A stretch of 60,661 nucleotides of DNA from Sediminibacterium sp. UBA657. Its GTDB lineage: Bacteria; Bacteroidota; Bacteroidia; Chitinophagales; Chitinophagaceae. The position numbers and the translations under genes were made by a program. Numbering within the stretch: the stretch's first letter is position 1; each line of letters starts with the position of its first letter. The notes below the pieces were generated by a model. It worked only from the letters and a program-made list of their open reading frames with translations. It did no database searches and was not told where the DNA came from. The stretch is from positions 1 through 60,661 of the forward strand of contig DBOB01000012.1 of assembly GCA_002299885.1 (NCBI GenBank). The letters are read 5' to 3'. Positions 8,560 through 17,061 of this stretch are shown here, in pieces.

Positions 8560-9270
8560 CTAGGTGATTTGTAAAATCTCAATTGCTTTTTGAGCCGCAA
8601 TTTGACTGGCGTCTTTTTTAGTAAATCCTTTTTGAGAAGTGATCACTTCGCCATCAATCACAATATTGATGGTAAATAATCTTCTTCTTCCTTCTAGTGT
8701 TTCGTCGGCTAAAACAAAGTCAATTTGCTTGCCTTGCTTTAAGGCCCAGCCAATTATTTTATTTTTAATATTGATGTCTATTTGTTCTAATTCGTCCATG
8801 AACAAATAAGGTTGAATCATTTTTTCGATGATCCATTTTTTTGTAAATTCATATTGCTTATCTAGGTAAATAGCGCCCACTAAGGCTTCTAGCGTATTGC
8901 CAAAAATTTGACTACTTTTTAATCCACCATCTAATTTATTGAAACGGGTCATTTTTTTTAACCCCATTTGAATCGCAATATGATTCAACTGTTGTCTGTT
9001 GACCATCTTACTGCGCATCTCGGTTAAAAAACCTTCCCCTTTGTAGGGATACTTTTTGAATAGGTATTCAGCCACAACAGAACTAATAATTGCATCACCT
9101 AAGAATTCCATCCTTTCATTGTTCTCTGATGGATTTTCTTTTAAAGATCGATGGTTAAAAGCGGTATGAAATAGCACCATTTTGGTACTACGATATCCAA
9201 TGAGCATATCCACACTTTTTTCGAATTCAGATTTCCTGAATGAAAAAAGGAGTTGGTATAAGCGCTTCAT
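8560..9270 (-). CDS. rnc: Ribonuclease III
   Basis: Double-strand-specific endoribonuclease for rRNA precursors and structured mRNAs. The signature NNERMEFLGDAII lies near residues 50-62, a second acidic region (GNTLEALVGAIYLD) near 125-138, and a C-terminal double-stranded RNA binding domain ends with KKDASQIAAQKAIEIL. Length of 236 aa is normal. It begins 11 nt after fabF, giving the acpP-fabF-rnc order that is widely conserved in bacteria. Cotranscription with fabF is likely. The convergent gap to mce shows no convincing terminator. Confidence 0.96.
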   Translation of the reverse strand: MKRLYQLLFSFRKSEFEKSVDMLIGYRSTKMVLFHTAFNHRSLKENPSENNERMEFLGDAIISSVVAEYLFKKYPYKGEGFLTEMRSKMVNRQQLNHIAIQMGLKKMTRFNKLDGGLKSSQIFGNTLEALVGAIYLDKQYEFTKKWIIEKMIQPYLFMDELEQIDINIKNKIIGWALKQGKQIDFVLADETLEGRRRLFTINIVIDGEVITSQKGFTKKDASQIAAQKAIEILQIT

Positions 9271-9281
9271 CTAAGGCTTTA

Positions 9282-10535
9282 TTAAGCTTTGTATTTCTTA
9301 ACAATTACACAAGCATTGTGGCCACCAAAACCAAATGTGTTGCTTAATGCCGCATTGACAACGCGCTTTTCGGCTTTGTTAAATGTGAAATTTAAACGAG
9401 GATCTAAATCTGGATCGTCTGTAAAATGATTGATGGTTGGTGGAATGATGTCGTGGATCACTGATTGAATACATGCAATCGCTTCGATCACACCTGCAGC
9501 ACCCAAGCAATGGCCTGTCATTGACTTGGTTGCACTAATATTTAAATTGTACGCATGCTCTCCAAACACTTCTGTGATGGCTTTTGCTTCTGCAATGTCG
9601 CCTAAAGGAGTAGATGTACCATGCGTATTGATATAGTCAATTTCATTGGCCTGCATGCCCGCATCTCTCAATGCTGCATTCATGACGTTTCTTGCGCCCA
9701 ACCCTTCAGGATGAGGTGCTGTTAAGTGGTAAGCATCCGCTGTGGCACCGCCGCCTACTACTTCACAATATATTTTTGCACCACGACGAATCGCGTGTTC
9801 TAATTCTTCTAACACTAAAACACCGCTTGCTTCACCCATAACAAATCCATCACGGTCTTTATCATAAGGTCGGCTTGCAGTTTTTGGATCATCGTTGCGC
9901 TCACTCATCGCTTTCATTGCATTGAATCCACCCATACCCGCGATGCCTATCACAGCTTCAGATCCACCAGTGATAATGATATCTGCTTTGCCTAATTTTA
10001 AATTATCCATTGCCGAAATAATAGCGTTTGTACTAGATGCACAAGCACTCACCACTGCGTAGTTAGGACCTCTAAAGCCATGTTTCATAGAGATCTGTCC
10101 AGCTGCAATATCTAAAATCATTTTTGGAATAAAGAAAGGATTGAACCTTGGCGTGCCATCCCCATTTACAAAATTGGTCACCTCTTCTGTAAAAGTAGTT
10201 AAGCCCCCAATGCCACTTGCGAATATCACACCCACTCTATCGTGGTCTACGTTTTCCTTTGTAATGCCCGCATCTAAAACCGCTTGATCACTTGCTACCA
10301 AAGCAATCTGTGCAAAACGATCTAGTTTTCTAGCTTCCTTACGATCCATAAATTCAGTTGGATCAAAGCCTTTGATTTCACATGCAAATCTTGTCTTAAA
10401 CTTAGATGCATCAAATTGCGTAATCATATCTGCACCAGAAACTCCATTGATTAAATTGTTCCAATAAGTTTCTACATTATTCCCGATAGGTGTTAGGGCG
10501 CCTATTCCTGTAACTACAATTCGTCTAGCTTGCAT
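9282..10535 (-). CDS. fabF: Beta-ketoacyl-ACP synthase II
   Basis: Condenses malonyl-ACP with acyl-ACP in fatty-acid elongation. The protein is 417 aa with the thiolase-fold Cys-His-His centre: C165 in VSACASSTNA, H305 in NTHGTSTPLGD and H342 in KSMTGHCLGAAG, plus K337. The C-terminal FGFGGHNACVIV is the usual FabF ending. It lies between acpP and rnc. A hairpin with a U-tract sits between acpP and this start, so readthrough from acpP may be partial. Confidence 0.97.
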   Translation of the reverse strand: MQARRIVVTGIGALTPIGNNVETYWNNLINGVSGADMITQFDASKFKTRFACEIKGFDPTEFMDRKEARKLDRFAQIALVASDQAVLDAGITKENVDHDRVGVIFASGIGGLTTFTEEVTNFVNGDGTPRFNPFFIPKMILDIAAGQISMKHGFRGPNYAVVSACASSTNAIISAMDNLKLGKADIIITGGSEAVIGIAGMGGFNAMKAMSERNDDPKTASRPYDKDRDGFVMGEASGVLVLEELEHAIRRGAKIYCEVVGGGATADAYHLTAPHPEGLGARNVMNAALRDAGMQANEIDYINTHGTSTPLGDIAEAKAITEVFGEHAYNLNISATKSMTGHCLGAAGVIEAIACIQSVIHDIIPPTINHFTDDPDLDPRLNFTFNKAEKRVVNAALSNTFGFGGHNACVIVKKYKA

Positions 10536-10556
10536 GTGAAATTTTTTTAAAATAAA

Positions 10557-10592
10557 AATCCGCCTTTAAAGCAAGGCTCAAAAAGGCGGATT
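10557..10592 (-). terminator. Hairpin with U-tract between acpP and fabF (terminator or attenuator)
   Basis: AATCCGCCTT pairs with AAGGCGGATT (10583-10592), and one further T-A pair lies inside, around a loop of about 14 nt. On the minus strand it is followed by TTTTTATTTT. It lies 38 nt after the acpP stop and 21 nt before the fabF start, so it should end or thin out transcripts between the two genes. Confidence 0.75.
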
Positions 10593-10630
10593 AAATATGC
10601 CGAAGGTTCAGCTTATAAAATAATACAATA

Positions 10631-10867
10631 TTATTTTGCGTGCTCTTCTAAATAAGCAACAGCTTGACCAACAGTAGTAATAGTTTCTGCTTGTTCGTCT
10701 GGAATAGAAATATTGAATTCTTTTTCGAATTCCATGATCAATTCCACTGTATCTAAAGAATCCGCGCCCAAATCATTTGTGAATGAAGCTTCGTTTGTAA
10801 CTTCTGCTTCATCTACACCTAACTTGTCTACGATAATTTTTTTAACTCTAATTGCGATTTCTGACAT
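10631..10867 (-). CDS. acpP: Acyl carrier protein
   Basis: Small acidic carrier of acyl chains in fatty-acid synthesis. With the ATG at 10867 the protein is 78 aa, the normal ACP length, beginning MSEIAIRVKKIIVDKLGV. S37 in GADSLDTVELIME is the phosphopantetheine site. A longer in-frame start at 10894 exists, but it would sit inside the -7 promoter box at 10892-10899 and adds nine basic residues not typical of ACP, so I rejected it. fabF and rnc follow on the same strand after a hairpin. Confidence 0.97.
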   Translation of the reverse strand: MSEIAIRVKKIIVDKLGVDEAEVTNEASFTNDLGADSLDTVELIMEFEKEFNISIPDEQAETITTVGQAVAYLEEHAK

Positions 10868-10891
10868 TGTAAAAGGTTTTTGTTTACGCGG

Positions 10892-10920
10892 CAAAAATAT
10901 ACTTTTTGTTAAAATACCAA
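10892..10920 (-). promoter_or_regulatory. acpP promoter: TTG, 18 nt, TATTTTTG
   Basis: On the minus strand a TTG (10918-10920) is followed after 18 nt by TATTTTTG (10892-10899), an exact -7 consensus. This is among the best two-box matches in the window. The acpP ATG at 10867 lies 24 nt beyond the -7 box, giving a short leader. Confidence 0.65.
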
Positions 10921-11023
10921 TCGTTTATTTCCTTTTTTGTTTTCACAATTGTTATTCTGCACTTAAAAACGCTTTTTTTGTGGCACTTTAAGGCTAAAAT
11001 GACCTGAAAAACACTAACAAATA

Positions 11024-11488
11024 TTAACTTTTTTTGAAAAAACCCCTGATTAACTGCTCGTCTTCGAAGCTGAAATGGGTTTTCGGAATAATAAAAAAGG
11101 ATTTTGGGGCAAAATACACATGAAAAAATAAGGGACTTTCAAAAAATCGGGTCACTTCTGACCAATTCCATGATGCTGTTCCGCTTTCTGAATTCAAACT
11201 GGCTCCAGTGCTATCAAAATCAAATAACCAGTCTTGCTTGAACATGCTTGTTTTTCTATAAAATAACCAGGGTAATAAAAACCAAAAAAACACCATCAGT
11301 ACAATCCATAACAAAGACCCAATTAAAAAAAGTTCGGGTCTGATTTTTTTATAAAACAATAACCCTGCTGTAATAATGGCATATACATTTACAAATAGCA
11401 TTAAACCTTTGATTTCAGGTTGCTTGATAAAATGATATCGAAGTCCTTGTATCACTTGGGATTTTTGAAATTGAATTTGAATAGGCAT
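11024..11488 (-). CDS. YcxB-like small membrane protein of unknown function
   Basis: A 154-aa protein with two adjacent hydrophobic segments (about residues 28-46 and 52-76) and a C-terminal soluble part. The latter resembles the YcxB-like C-terminal domain (WLFDFDSTGASLNSESGTAS, then SWNWSEVTRFFES and FIIPKTHF). No catalytic motif is visible and the family has no firm function. It is divergent from the sucrose transporter gene. An exact -7 box lies 23 nt upstream, with the LacI-type palindrome just beyond it, so the sucrose regulator could also affect this gene. The family call rests on pattern similarity only. Confidence 0.7.
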   Translation of the reverse strand: MPIQIQFQKSQVIQGLRYHFIKQPEIKGLMLFVNVYAIITAGLLFYKKIRPELFLIGSLLWIVLMVFFWFLLPWLFYRKTSMFKQDWLFDFDSTGASLNSESGTASWNWSEVTRFFESPLFFHVYFAPKSFFIIPKTHFSFEDEQLIRGFFKKS

Positions 11489-11511
11489 ATACTAAAACGA
11501 CTGTTAGATCG

Positions 11512-11519
11512 CAAAGATA
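11512..11519 (-). promoter_or_regulatory. Putative -7 box TATCTTTG of the YcxB-like gene
   Basis: Exact TAnnTTTG on the minus strand, 23 nt before the start at 11488. The palindrome at 11523-11540 covers the stretch immediately upstream. No standard -33 element was seen. Confidence 0.45.
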
Positions 11520-11522
11520 CAA

Positions 11523-11540
11523 AGCGCAAAGGTTTGCGCT
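11523..11540. promoter_or_regulatory. LacI-type operator-like palindrome upstream of the sucrose operon
   Basis: AGCGCAAAGGTTTGCGCT has perfect 8-bp arms around a GG centre. Its core GCAAAGGTTTGC differs at one base from the GCAAACGTTTGC palindrome in front of the LacI gene at 31705-31716. It lies in the divergent region between the YcxB-like gene and the sugar transporter, about 100 nt before the transporter's preferred start. The non-CG centre is unusual for LacI operators, which lowers confidence. Confidence 0.55.
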
Positions 11541-11580
11541 AGAAAAATGCCAATAAAAAAGAGGGATTATATAACAACAA

Positions 11581-11613
11581 TTGTTAGTAAAAATGACAAA
11601 ATCACTATATTTA
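11581..11613 (+). promoter_or_regulatory. Possible sucrose-operon promoter: TTG, 22 nt, TATATTTA
   Basis: TTG at 11581-11583 and TATATTTA at 11606-11613 (7 of 8 positions of the -7 consensus), 26 nt before the ATG at 11640. If real, the longer start at 11547 is excluded, and the palindrome lies about 40 nt upstream of the TTG. Confidence 0.35.
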
Positions 11614-11639
11614 AGAACGCATTTCTTAAACTACGCCAT

Positions 11640-12977
11640 ATGACTTTTAAACCAAGGTTGTCCTTTTCGCAAATCATCAACATGAATGTTGGCTTTTTTG
11701 GAATCCAATATAGTTTTGGACTACAACAATCAGCCGTTAACCCAATTTATGATATGTTGGGTGCAAGCCCAGATCAGATACCCTTGCTCAATTTAGCAGG
11801 CCCCATGACAGGCTTAATCATTCAACCTATCATTGGTGCATTGAGTGATAAAACTTGGTCCCCAAGATTTGGAAGACGCAAGCCTTACTTTTTAATTGGT
11901 GCATTATTATGTAGCATATGTTTATTCCTTTATCCATTTAGTAGTGCATTGTGGATGGCAGTTGGATTGTTATGGGTATTGGATGCTGCTAACAATACTG
12001 CTATGGAACCTTATCGTGCATTCATAGCAGATAAATTACCAAGTGAACAACATGCTTCTGGGTTTTTAACACAAAGTTTTTTTACAGGTTTAGGCATTAC
12101 ACTTGCCAATATTTCTTTGTACTTTTTTAGAGAACATATTCCAGGTACTTTTGGCAGCCTACCTTATTGGGTATACGCTTCTTTCTTTTTGGGTAGTGTT
12201 TGTTCCATTGCTTCAGTAGGTTGGTCTGTTTTTAAAACACCAGAAATTCCTCCAACAGAAGCAGAACTCGCCGCATTAAAAGCAGAAAAAATAAATGTGT
12301 TTACACCGTTCAAGGAAATTGCTTCTGCGATTGGTGATATGCCTAAAGTGATGTGGCAATTAGCATTGGTTTATTTATTTCAATGGTATGCGCTTTTTTG
12401 TTATTGGCAAAATGCATCAAAGAGTATCGCTAAGTCTGTTTGGAACACCACTGTTTATCAAAATAATCCTGCTTATGAAGATGCTGTAGCTTGGTCAGGA
12501 TTGGTGAACGGATGGTATAATATTGTTACGTTTTTATCTGCCTTCTTTTTACTTTGGTTGGCCAAAAAAATTAGCCCGAAAATGATTCATATTATTTGTT
12601 TAGTCATGGCAGCTGTTGGCTTATTGGTATTCCCACATATCACAGATAAAAATTTATTGTTTGTTCCAATGGCCGGATTTGGAATTGCATGGGCAAGCAT
12701 GATGGGTATCCCATATTTATTGGTAGTTCATGAAATTCCAAAAGAAAGATACGGCGTGTACATGGGCATCATCAACATGATGATTGTAATACCTATGTTA
12801 TTTCAAACAACCACTTTTGGATATATTTTGAAAAACTTCTTAGACAATGACCCAGGTAAAGCCATTAGTTTTGCGGGCGTCTTATTATTGCTTGCAGCAG
12901 TTGCTACTTTGTTCATTCAAAGTTCCAAGGAAACAAGCAATACAGAAGCAAGTATCCCAACTGGCGGAGGACATTAA
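11640..12977 (+). CDS. SLC45-like sucrose/maltose-type symporter (MFS/GPH)
   Basis: A 12-segment inner-membrane sugar transporter, 445 aa from the ATG at 11640 (MTFKPRLSFSQIINMNVGFF). IQPIIGALSDKTWSPRFGRRKPY is the loop 2-3 MFS motif in the form typical of plant SUT/SLC45 sucrose transporters. WVLDAANNTAMEPYRAFIAD follows in the fourth segment. An upstream in-frame ATG (11547) adds 31 polar residues before the normal N-terminus and is less likely. The next two genes are a fructokinase and an amylosucrase, so the substrate is most likely sucrose imported with protons; maltose cannot be excluded. The LacI-type palindrome lies upstream. Confidence 0.88.
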   Translation: MTFKPRLSFSQIINMNVGFFGIQYSFGLQQSAVNPIYDMLGASPDQIPLLNLAGPMTGLIIQPIIGALSDKTWSPRFGRRKPYFLIGALLCSICLFLYPFSSALWMAVGLLWVLDAANNTAMEPYRAFIADKLPSEQHASGFLTQSFFTGLGITLANISLYFFREHIPGTFGSLPYWVYASFFLGSVCSIASVGWSVFKTPEIPPTEAELAALKAEKINVFTPFKEIASAIGDMPKVMWQLALVYLFQWYALFCYWQNASKSIAKSVWNTTVYQNNPAYEDAVAWSGLVNGWYNIVTFLSAFFLLWLAKKISPKMIHIICLVMAAVGLLVFPHITDKNLLFVPMAGFGIAWASMMGIPYLLVVHEIPKERYGVYMGIINMMIVIPMLFQTTTFGYILKNFLDNDPGKAISFAGVLLLLAAVATLFIQSSKETSNTEASIPTGGGH

Positions 12978-13018
12978 ATCATTTAAGAACGAATTGCATT
13001 GATCTAAATTAAAAGAAT

Positions 13019-13972
13019 ATGAAAGTATTGTGTATTGGAGAGGCCTTGATTGATATGATTTGCACGGACAGAGGCGCTCGACTTGCTGATGGTCAAAATT
13101 TTTTAAAAAAAGCAGGCGGTGCTCCAGCCAATGTAGCTGCTGCTATTGCTGCATTAGGAGGTCATGTGGACATGGCAGCAAAAGTGGGCAAAGATCCTTT
13201 TGGACAACACTTAATTGATTTAATGACCGAAATGGGTGTGCATACAAAATGGGTTATTCAAGATCCTAATGCATTTACCACTTTTGCGTTTGTGTCTTTG
13301 ATGGAAGATGGAGAACGCGATTTTTATTTTAACAGAGGTGCCGATGGGCAATTATCTATAGCAGATTTAACAGGATTGAATTTAAAGGAATATGATATTG
13401 TACACTTTGGTTCCGCAACAGGCTTTTTACCTGGTCCTTTACAAGCAACCTATATCGATTTATTGAACAGAGCAAAAGAAGCTGGCGCATTAATTAGCTT
13501 TGATCCAAACTATCGTCATTTATTATTCCCTAACAATACTGAAAGTTTTATTACTCAGTCTTGGCATTATATTCAGGCATGTGATTTCTTTAAACTTAGT
13601 GACGAAGAAGCAATGTTAATTACTGGACTTGACACGGTACAAGCAGCAGCTACTGCTTTAAGAGCAAAAACAAATGCCGTATTTGCAATAACCTTAGGCA
13701 AAGAAGGCACTTTATTGTCTACAGGTCATGGTACTGAAATTATTTTAAGTATCACAATTAATGCAATAGATGCCACAGGCGCTGGTGATGCATTTGTAGG
13801 CGCCGTTTTATATCAGCTCATTGGAACTAAACCTGCTGATGTACAATCAATCGCAATTGAAAGATGGCGAACAATGATTTCTAATGCCAATAAAGCTGGC
13901 GCAAGAACATGTGAATACATGGGTGCTATGGAAGCTTTTAAACATCTAAACAATTCTATTTTCAATTCTTAA
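13019..13972 (+). CDS. PfkB-family fructokinase
   Basis: ATP-dependent sugar kinase, 317 aa, ribokinase fold. The N-terminal MKVLCIGEALIDMI, the GGAPANVAAA sugar/lid motif (about 33-42) and DATGAGDAF (251-259, with D257 as catalytic base) are the PfkB signatures. The substrate is assigned from context: it lies between a sucrose-type transporter and an amylosucrase that liberates fructose, so fructose to fructose-6-phosphate is the economical reading. It is 41 nt after the transporter gene and 14 nt before the amylosucrase. Cytoplasmic. Confidence 0.9.
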   Translation: MKVLCIGEALIDMICTDRGARLADGQNFLKKAGGAPANVAAAIAALGGHVDMAAKVGKDPFGQHLIDLMTEMGVHTKWVIQDPNAFTTFAFVSLMEDGERDFYFNRGADGQLSIADLTGLNLKEYDIVHFGSATGFLPGPLQATYIDLLNRAKEAGALISFDPNYRHLLFPNNTESFITQSWHYIQACDFFKLSDEEAMLITGLDTVQAAATALRAKTNAVFAITLGKEGTLLSTGHGTEIILSITINAIDATGAGDAFVGAVLYQLIGTKPADVQSIAIERWRTMISNANKAGARTCEYMGAMEAFKHLNNSIFNS

Positions 13973-13986
13973 ATAGCAAGTGCACT

Positions 13987-15936
13987 GTGAACCTGACCCC
14001 ATTACATCAATTCGGTACTGACTTACTTTCTAAATTCAAAATTGATTCATCAAAAAAGGATAAGGCATTTAGTCAAAGATTTTTGACACATATAGATGCG
14101 ATCGAAAATTTATTTGATGAAGTATATGCTTGGCATCCAAAAAGGAATGAAGCTTTTGAAGGGCTCTTAATTACACTAATTCAGCAATACAAAGAACGTA
14201 ATGAAGTCTTATTAAAAAAAGATGTAGAAAAATCTAAGCTAGGCCATTGGTACTTAAGCAATGAGATTACTGGGATGAGTTTATATGTAGATCGTTTCGG
14301 TGAAAATATTCAAGGACTTCAAAAAAAGCTAGCTTACTTTAAAGAACTTGGTGTGAATTTTTTACACCTCATGCCTATTTTTGAAAGTCCAGAAGGAGAA
14401 AGTGATGGAGGCTATGCAGTATCTGATTTTAGAAAAGTAGCGAGTCGATTTGGCAATTTGCAGGATGTAAAAAATCTAATCGCAGACATGAATGCAGCTA
14501 ACATGTATTTAATGTTAGACATTGTTTTAAATCATACCTCGCACCATCATGAGTGGGCACAGAAAGCAAAAGGAGGAGACCCTTATTATCAAGATTTCTT
14601 TTATTTCTATGACCATCGTGGCATACCTGATCAATTAGATCAAACCATGCCCGAAATTTTCCCTGAATCCTCCCCAGGAAGTTTTAGCTATGTGCCTGAA
14701 TTGAATAAATGGGTAATGACGGTATTCCATCATTATCAATGGGACTTAAATTTTAGCAATCCAAATGTATTGGTTGCCATGATGGATACGATTTTATTTT
14801 ACGCGAATTTGGGCGTCGATATATTGCGTATTGACGCACCAGCATTTATTTGGAAAGAAATTGGTACTGGTTGTCAAAATTTACCTAAAGCACATACTTT
14901 ACTTAGATTAATCAAACAATGTACTAAAGTGTCAAGCCCAGGCATGGCATTATTAGGAGAAGCCATTGTTGCCCCAAATGAAATCATCAAATATTTTGGC
15001 ACAGACAACTATACTGCAAACGAATGTGATGTCGCGTATAATGCCACACAAATGGCATTGCAATGGGATGCGCTTGCTACTGGGGATACTAGAATCATGC
15101 TAAATGCACAGCATCCTATTTTGCAAAAACCATATGGTTGTACTTGGATCTCCTACACAAGATGCCACGACGATATTGGATTGGGGTATGACGACGAAAT
15201 TATTGCAAGAACTGGATTGAACCCCTACCATCATAGAACCTACTTGAAAAATTATTACTCTGGTAGTCATGATGGATCGGTTGCTGCTGGTGCTTTATTT
15301 TCTGTCAATCCAAAAACAAATGACGCCCGCATCAGTGGATCCCTAGCATCATTGTGTGGATTAGAAAAAGCAATGGCATGGAATAATGCAGGTGAAATTG
15401 AAAATGCGTTGAGGAAAATTATTTTAATGCAGGCGCATTCCATGTTCATGGGTGGTATCCCTATGTTGTATTACGGAGACGAGATGGCCTATACCAATGA
15501 CTATAGTTATTTAAATGATCCGGGCAAAAGCTATGACAATAGGTGGTTGCATCGACCAATCATTGATTGGAATAAAAATGAACAAAGGAAAAAGAAAGGG
15601 AGCTTGGAATACCGCATCTTTAATGCCACAAAACAATTGATTCAAATAAGAAAAGCATTGCCCATATTGAGCGATTTTAGCAATGTAACTTGGATGACAC
15701 CGCATAATATTCATGTGGCTAGTTTCATCCGTTCCTTTGAAGACAAAAAATTATTCTGTCTCTTTAATTATCAACCTGCTGACTCCTTTGTGACTTGGTA
15801 TACCTTTAAAGAGCATGGAATAAGGCCAGCACAATTAAAAGATCATTGGACTGGCCTTACGCATCATGTTGGTAATGACAACGAATATTTTGTATTAGGT
15901 GCTTATGAGTTCGCTATTTTGGAAGTGATTGTTTAA
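13987..15936 (+). CDS. Amylosucrase (GH13 subfamily 4)
   Basis: Transfers glucose from sucrose to an alpha-1,4-glucan and releases fructose; some relatives mainly hydrolyse sucrose. The 649-aa length matches Neisseria amylosucrase. The nucleophile D283 (ILRIDAPAF), acid/base E325 (LLGEAIVAP) and D395 (RCHDDIG) align with the known triad. SDGGYAVSDFR (D140, Y143) matches the sucrose-binding SDGGYAVS segment of true amylosucrases. There is no signal peptide, so the enzyme is cytoplasmic. The start is GTG at 13987; no in-frame ATG occurs before about residue 97. Its stop shares the TTAA at 15933-15936 with the convergent gene. It is last in the transporter-kinase-amylosucrase operon. Confidence 0.92.
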   Translation: MNLTPLHQFGTDLLSKFKIDSSKKDKAFSQRFLTHIDAIENLFDEVYAWHPKRNEAFEGLLITLIQQYKERNEVLLKKDVEKSKLGHWYLSNEITGMSLYVDRFGENIQGLQKKLAYFKELGVNFLHLMPIFESPEGESDGGYAVSDFRKVASRFGNLQDVKNLIADMNAANMYLMLDIVLNHTSHHHEWAQKAKGGDPYYQDFFYFYDHRGIPDQLDQTMPEIFPESSPGSFSYVPELNKWVMTVFHHYQWDLNFSNPNVLVAMMDTILFYANLGVDILRIDAPAFIWKEIGTGCQNLPKAHTLLRLIKQCTKVSSPGMALLGEAIVAPNEIIKYFGTDNYTANECDVAYNATQMALQWDALATGDTRIMLNAQHPILQKPYGCTWISYTRCHDDIGLGYDDEIIARTGLNPYHHRTYLKNYYSGSHDGSVAAGALFSVNPKTNDARISGSLASLCGLEKAMAWNNAGEIENALRKIILMQAHSMFMGGIPMLYYGDEMAYTNDYSYLNDPGKSYDNRWLHRPIIDWNKNEQRKKKGSLEYRIFNATKQLIQIRKALPILSDFSNVTWMTPHNIHVASFIRSFEDKKLFCLFNYQPADSFVTWYTFKEHGIRPAQLKDHWTGLTHHVGNDNEYFVLGAYEFAILEVIV

Positions 15937-17027
15937 AATCTGAAACTCATTCCTACATTAATACTATAGTCTGCAAATGCAGCATCTCCTCTTGCGAACA
16001 CACCTGTAAGATTAGTTCTTACAATATCTGGATAGCTCTGTGGTCTTTCACGTCTTAAAGCCACTGGAGTGTATAGGAAAAAATTATATTTTTTATACAT
16101 ATAGGTAATGCCTGGCTCAGCAGATAAAATATTACCAGGTCTTCTAAATCCAGTGCTCTTCCCTATCAAGTCATAAGTTGGAATACACTCATACCTTAAA
16201 CCTAATGAATAAGCCCAAGCTTGTTTACTATAATTCAATCCGGATCGAACCATGTATTGGTCTGCCACACTCATCACATGCGATGTATACTTAATGGCAT
16301 TTGCAGTAGGGGTACCACCTCTTGCTGTACTTACACCATTATTATCCCTTGGATTCAATAAATAAAATGCGTTGGCATAAGCACTCCATGTTGTATTAAT
16401 TTGTCTAAATCCATTTACTTCAACAGTAACACCAAACCCGCCATCACCTGGTTGAATAGACTGGTCTACATAACCCATTCTACGTGCGTTGGCTGTATAT
16501 TGAAATTCATCCTGTGCCTTGTAATTACCCGTAGGTAATTTGATGCCTAGTCCTGCCATTAAATTTCCTTTTTTATTAGCATCAGGTGCAATCAACCATC
16601 TATAGGCTGCAAGACGTATATCACCTAATCCTCTCGCTGCAGTTGCAAAGCGATAAGGACTCGTATTTCCCAAATGTTCATATTTAGAAGTTCGATCATA
16701 ATTCACAAGAGGTATATTGATGCCTACCATCCATTTACTATTGATGTTTCTTAATAAATTAAAATCCATTGCACTCATATAATTAATTACTTCCGAGCCT
16801 TCTTCTACTCTGTATTTTTGCTCGTCTCTACCATTAAAGTGTTTGTAAGAAGTAAAGTACCTATAATTTATATTTAAAGTCCATTTTGAACTGTCTTCTT
16901 CATGCATGCCTGCATGCTCCATAGTGCACAAGCCACCCACTGTTCTAATAGCTACGCAGCCTTGTGCATTTGATTGATTGATAAAGCCAAGGCATAAAAA
17001 TGCCAATAATATGATTGATTTTTTCAT
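15933..17027 (-). CDS. Outer-membrane beta-barrel protein, possibly Phenol_MetA_deg-type transporter
   Basis: A 364-aa protein with a clear signal peptide (MKKSIILLAFLCLGFINQSNAQ) and alternating hydrophobic/aromatic strands ending in SINVGMSFRF. The terminal phenylalanine is the usual outer-membrane barrel signal. Two cysteines lie close together near the mature N-terminus (GCVAIRTVGGLC). It resembles the MetA/phenol-degradation transporter-like barrels in overall pattern, which is a weak assignment. It follows the haloperoxidase-like lipoprotein by 34 nt, so the two probably form one transcription unit. The 3' end overlaps the amylosucrase stop by 4 bp. Confidence 0.7.
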   Translation of the reverse strand: MKKSIILLAFLCLGFINQSNAQGCVAIRTVGGLCTMEHAGMHEEDSSKWTLNINYRYFTSYKHFNGRDEQKYRVEEGSEVINYMSAMDFNLLRNINSKWMVGINIPLVNYDRTSKYEHLGNTSPYRFATAARGLGDIRLAAYRWLIAPDANKKGNLMAGLGIKLPTGNYKAQDEFQYTANARRMGYVDQSIQPGDGGFGVTVEVNGFRQINTTWSAYANAFYLLNPRDNNGVSTARGGTPTANAIKYTSHVMSVADQYMVRSGLNYSKQAWAYSLGLRYECIPTYDLIGKSTGFRRPGNILSAEPGITYMYKKYNFFLYTPVALRRERPQSYPDIVRTNLTGVFARGDAAFADYSINVGMSFRF

Positions 17028-17061
17028 GTGTTAGTTTATTACTGATTCAATTGACTTGAAC

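Noticed and set aside
10713..10991. A 92-codon plus-strand open frame over the acpP promoter
   Set aside because: Antisense to acpP and its promoter; no homology-like features, and ACP is certain.
11547..11639. N-terminal extension of the sugar transporter from the ATG at 11547
   Set aside because: The 31 added residues are polar, precede the normal SLC45-type N-terminus, and contain the best promoter candidate.
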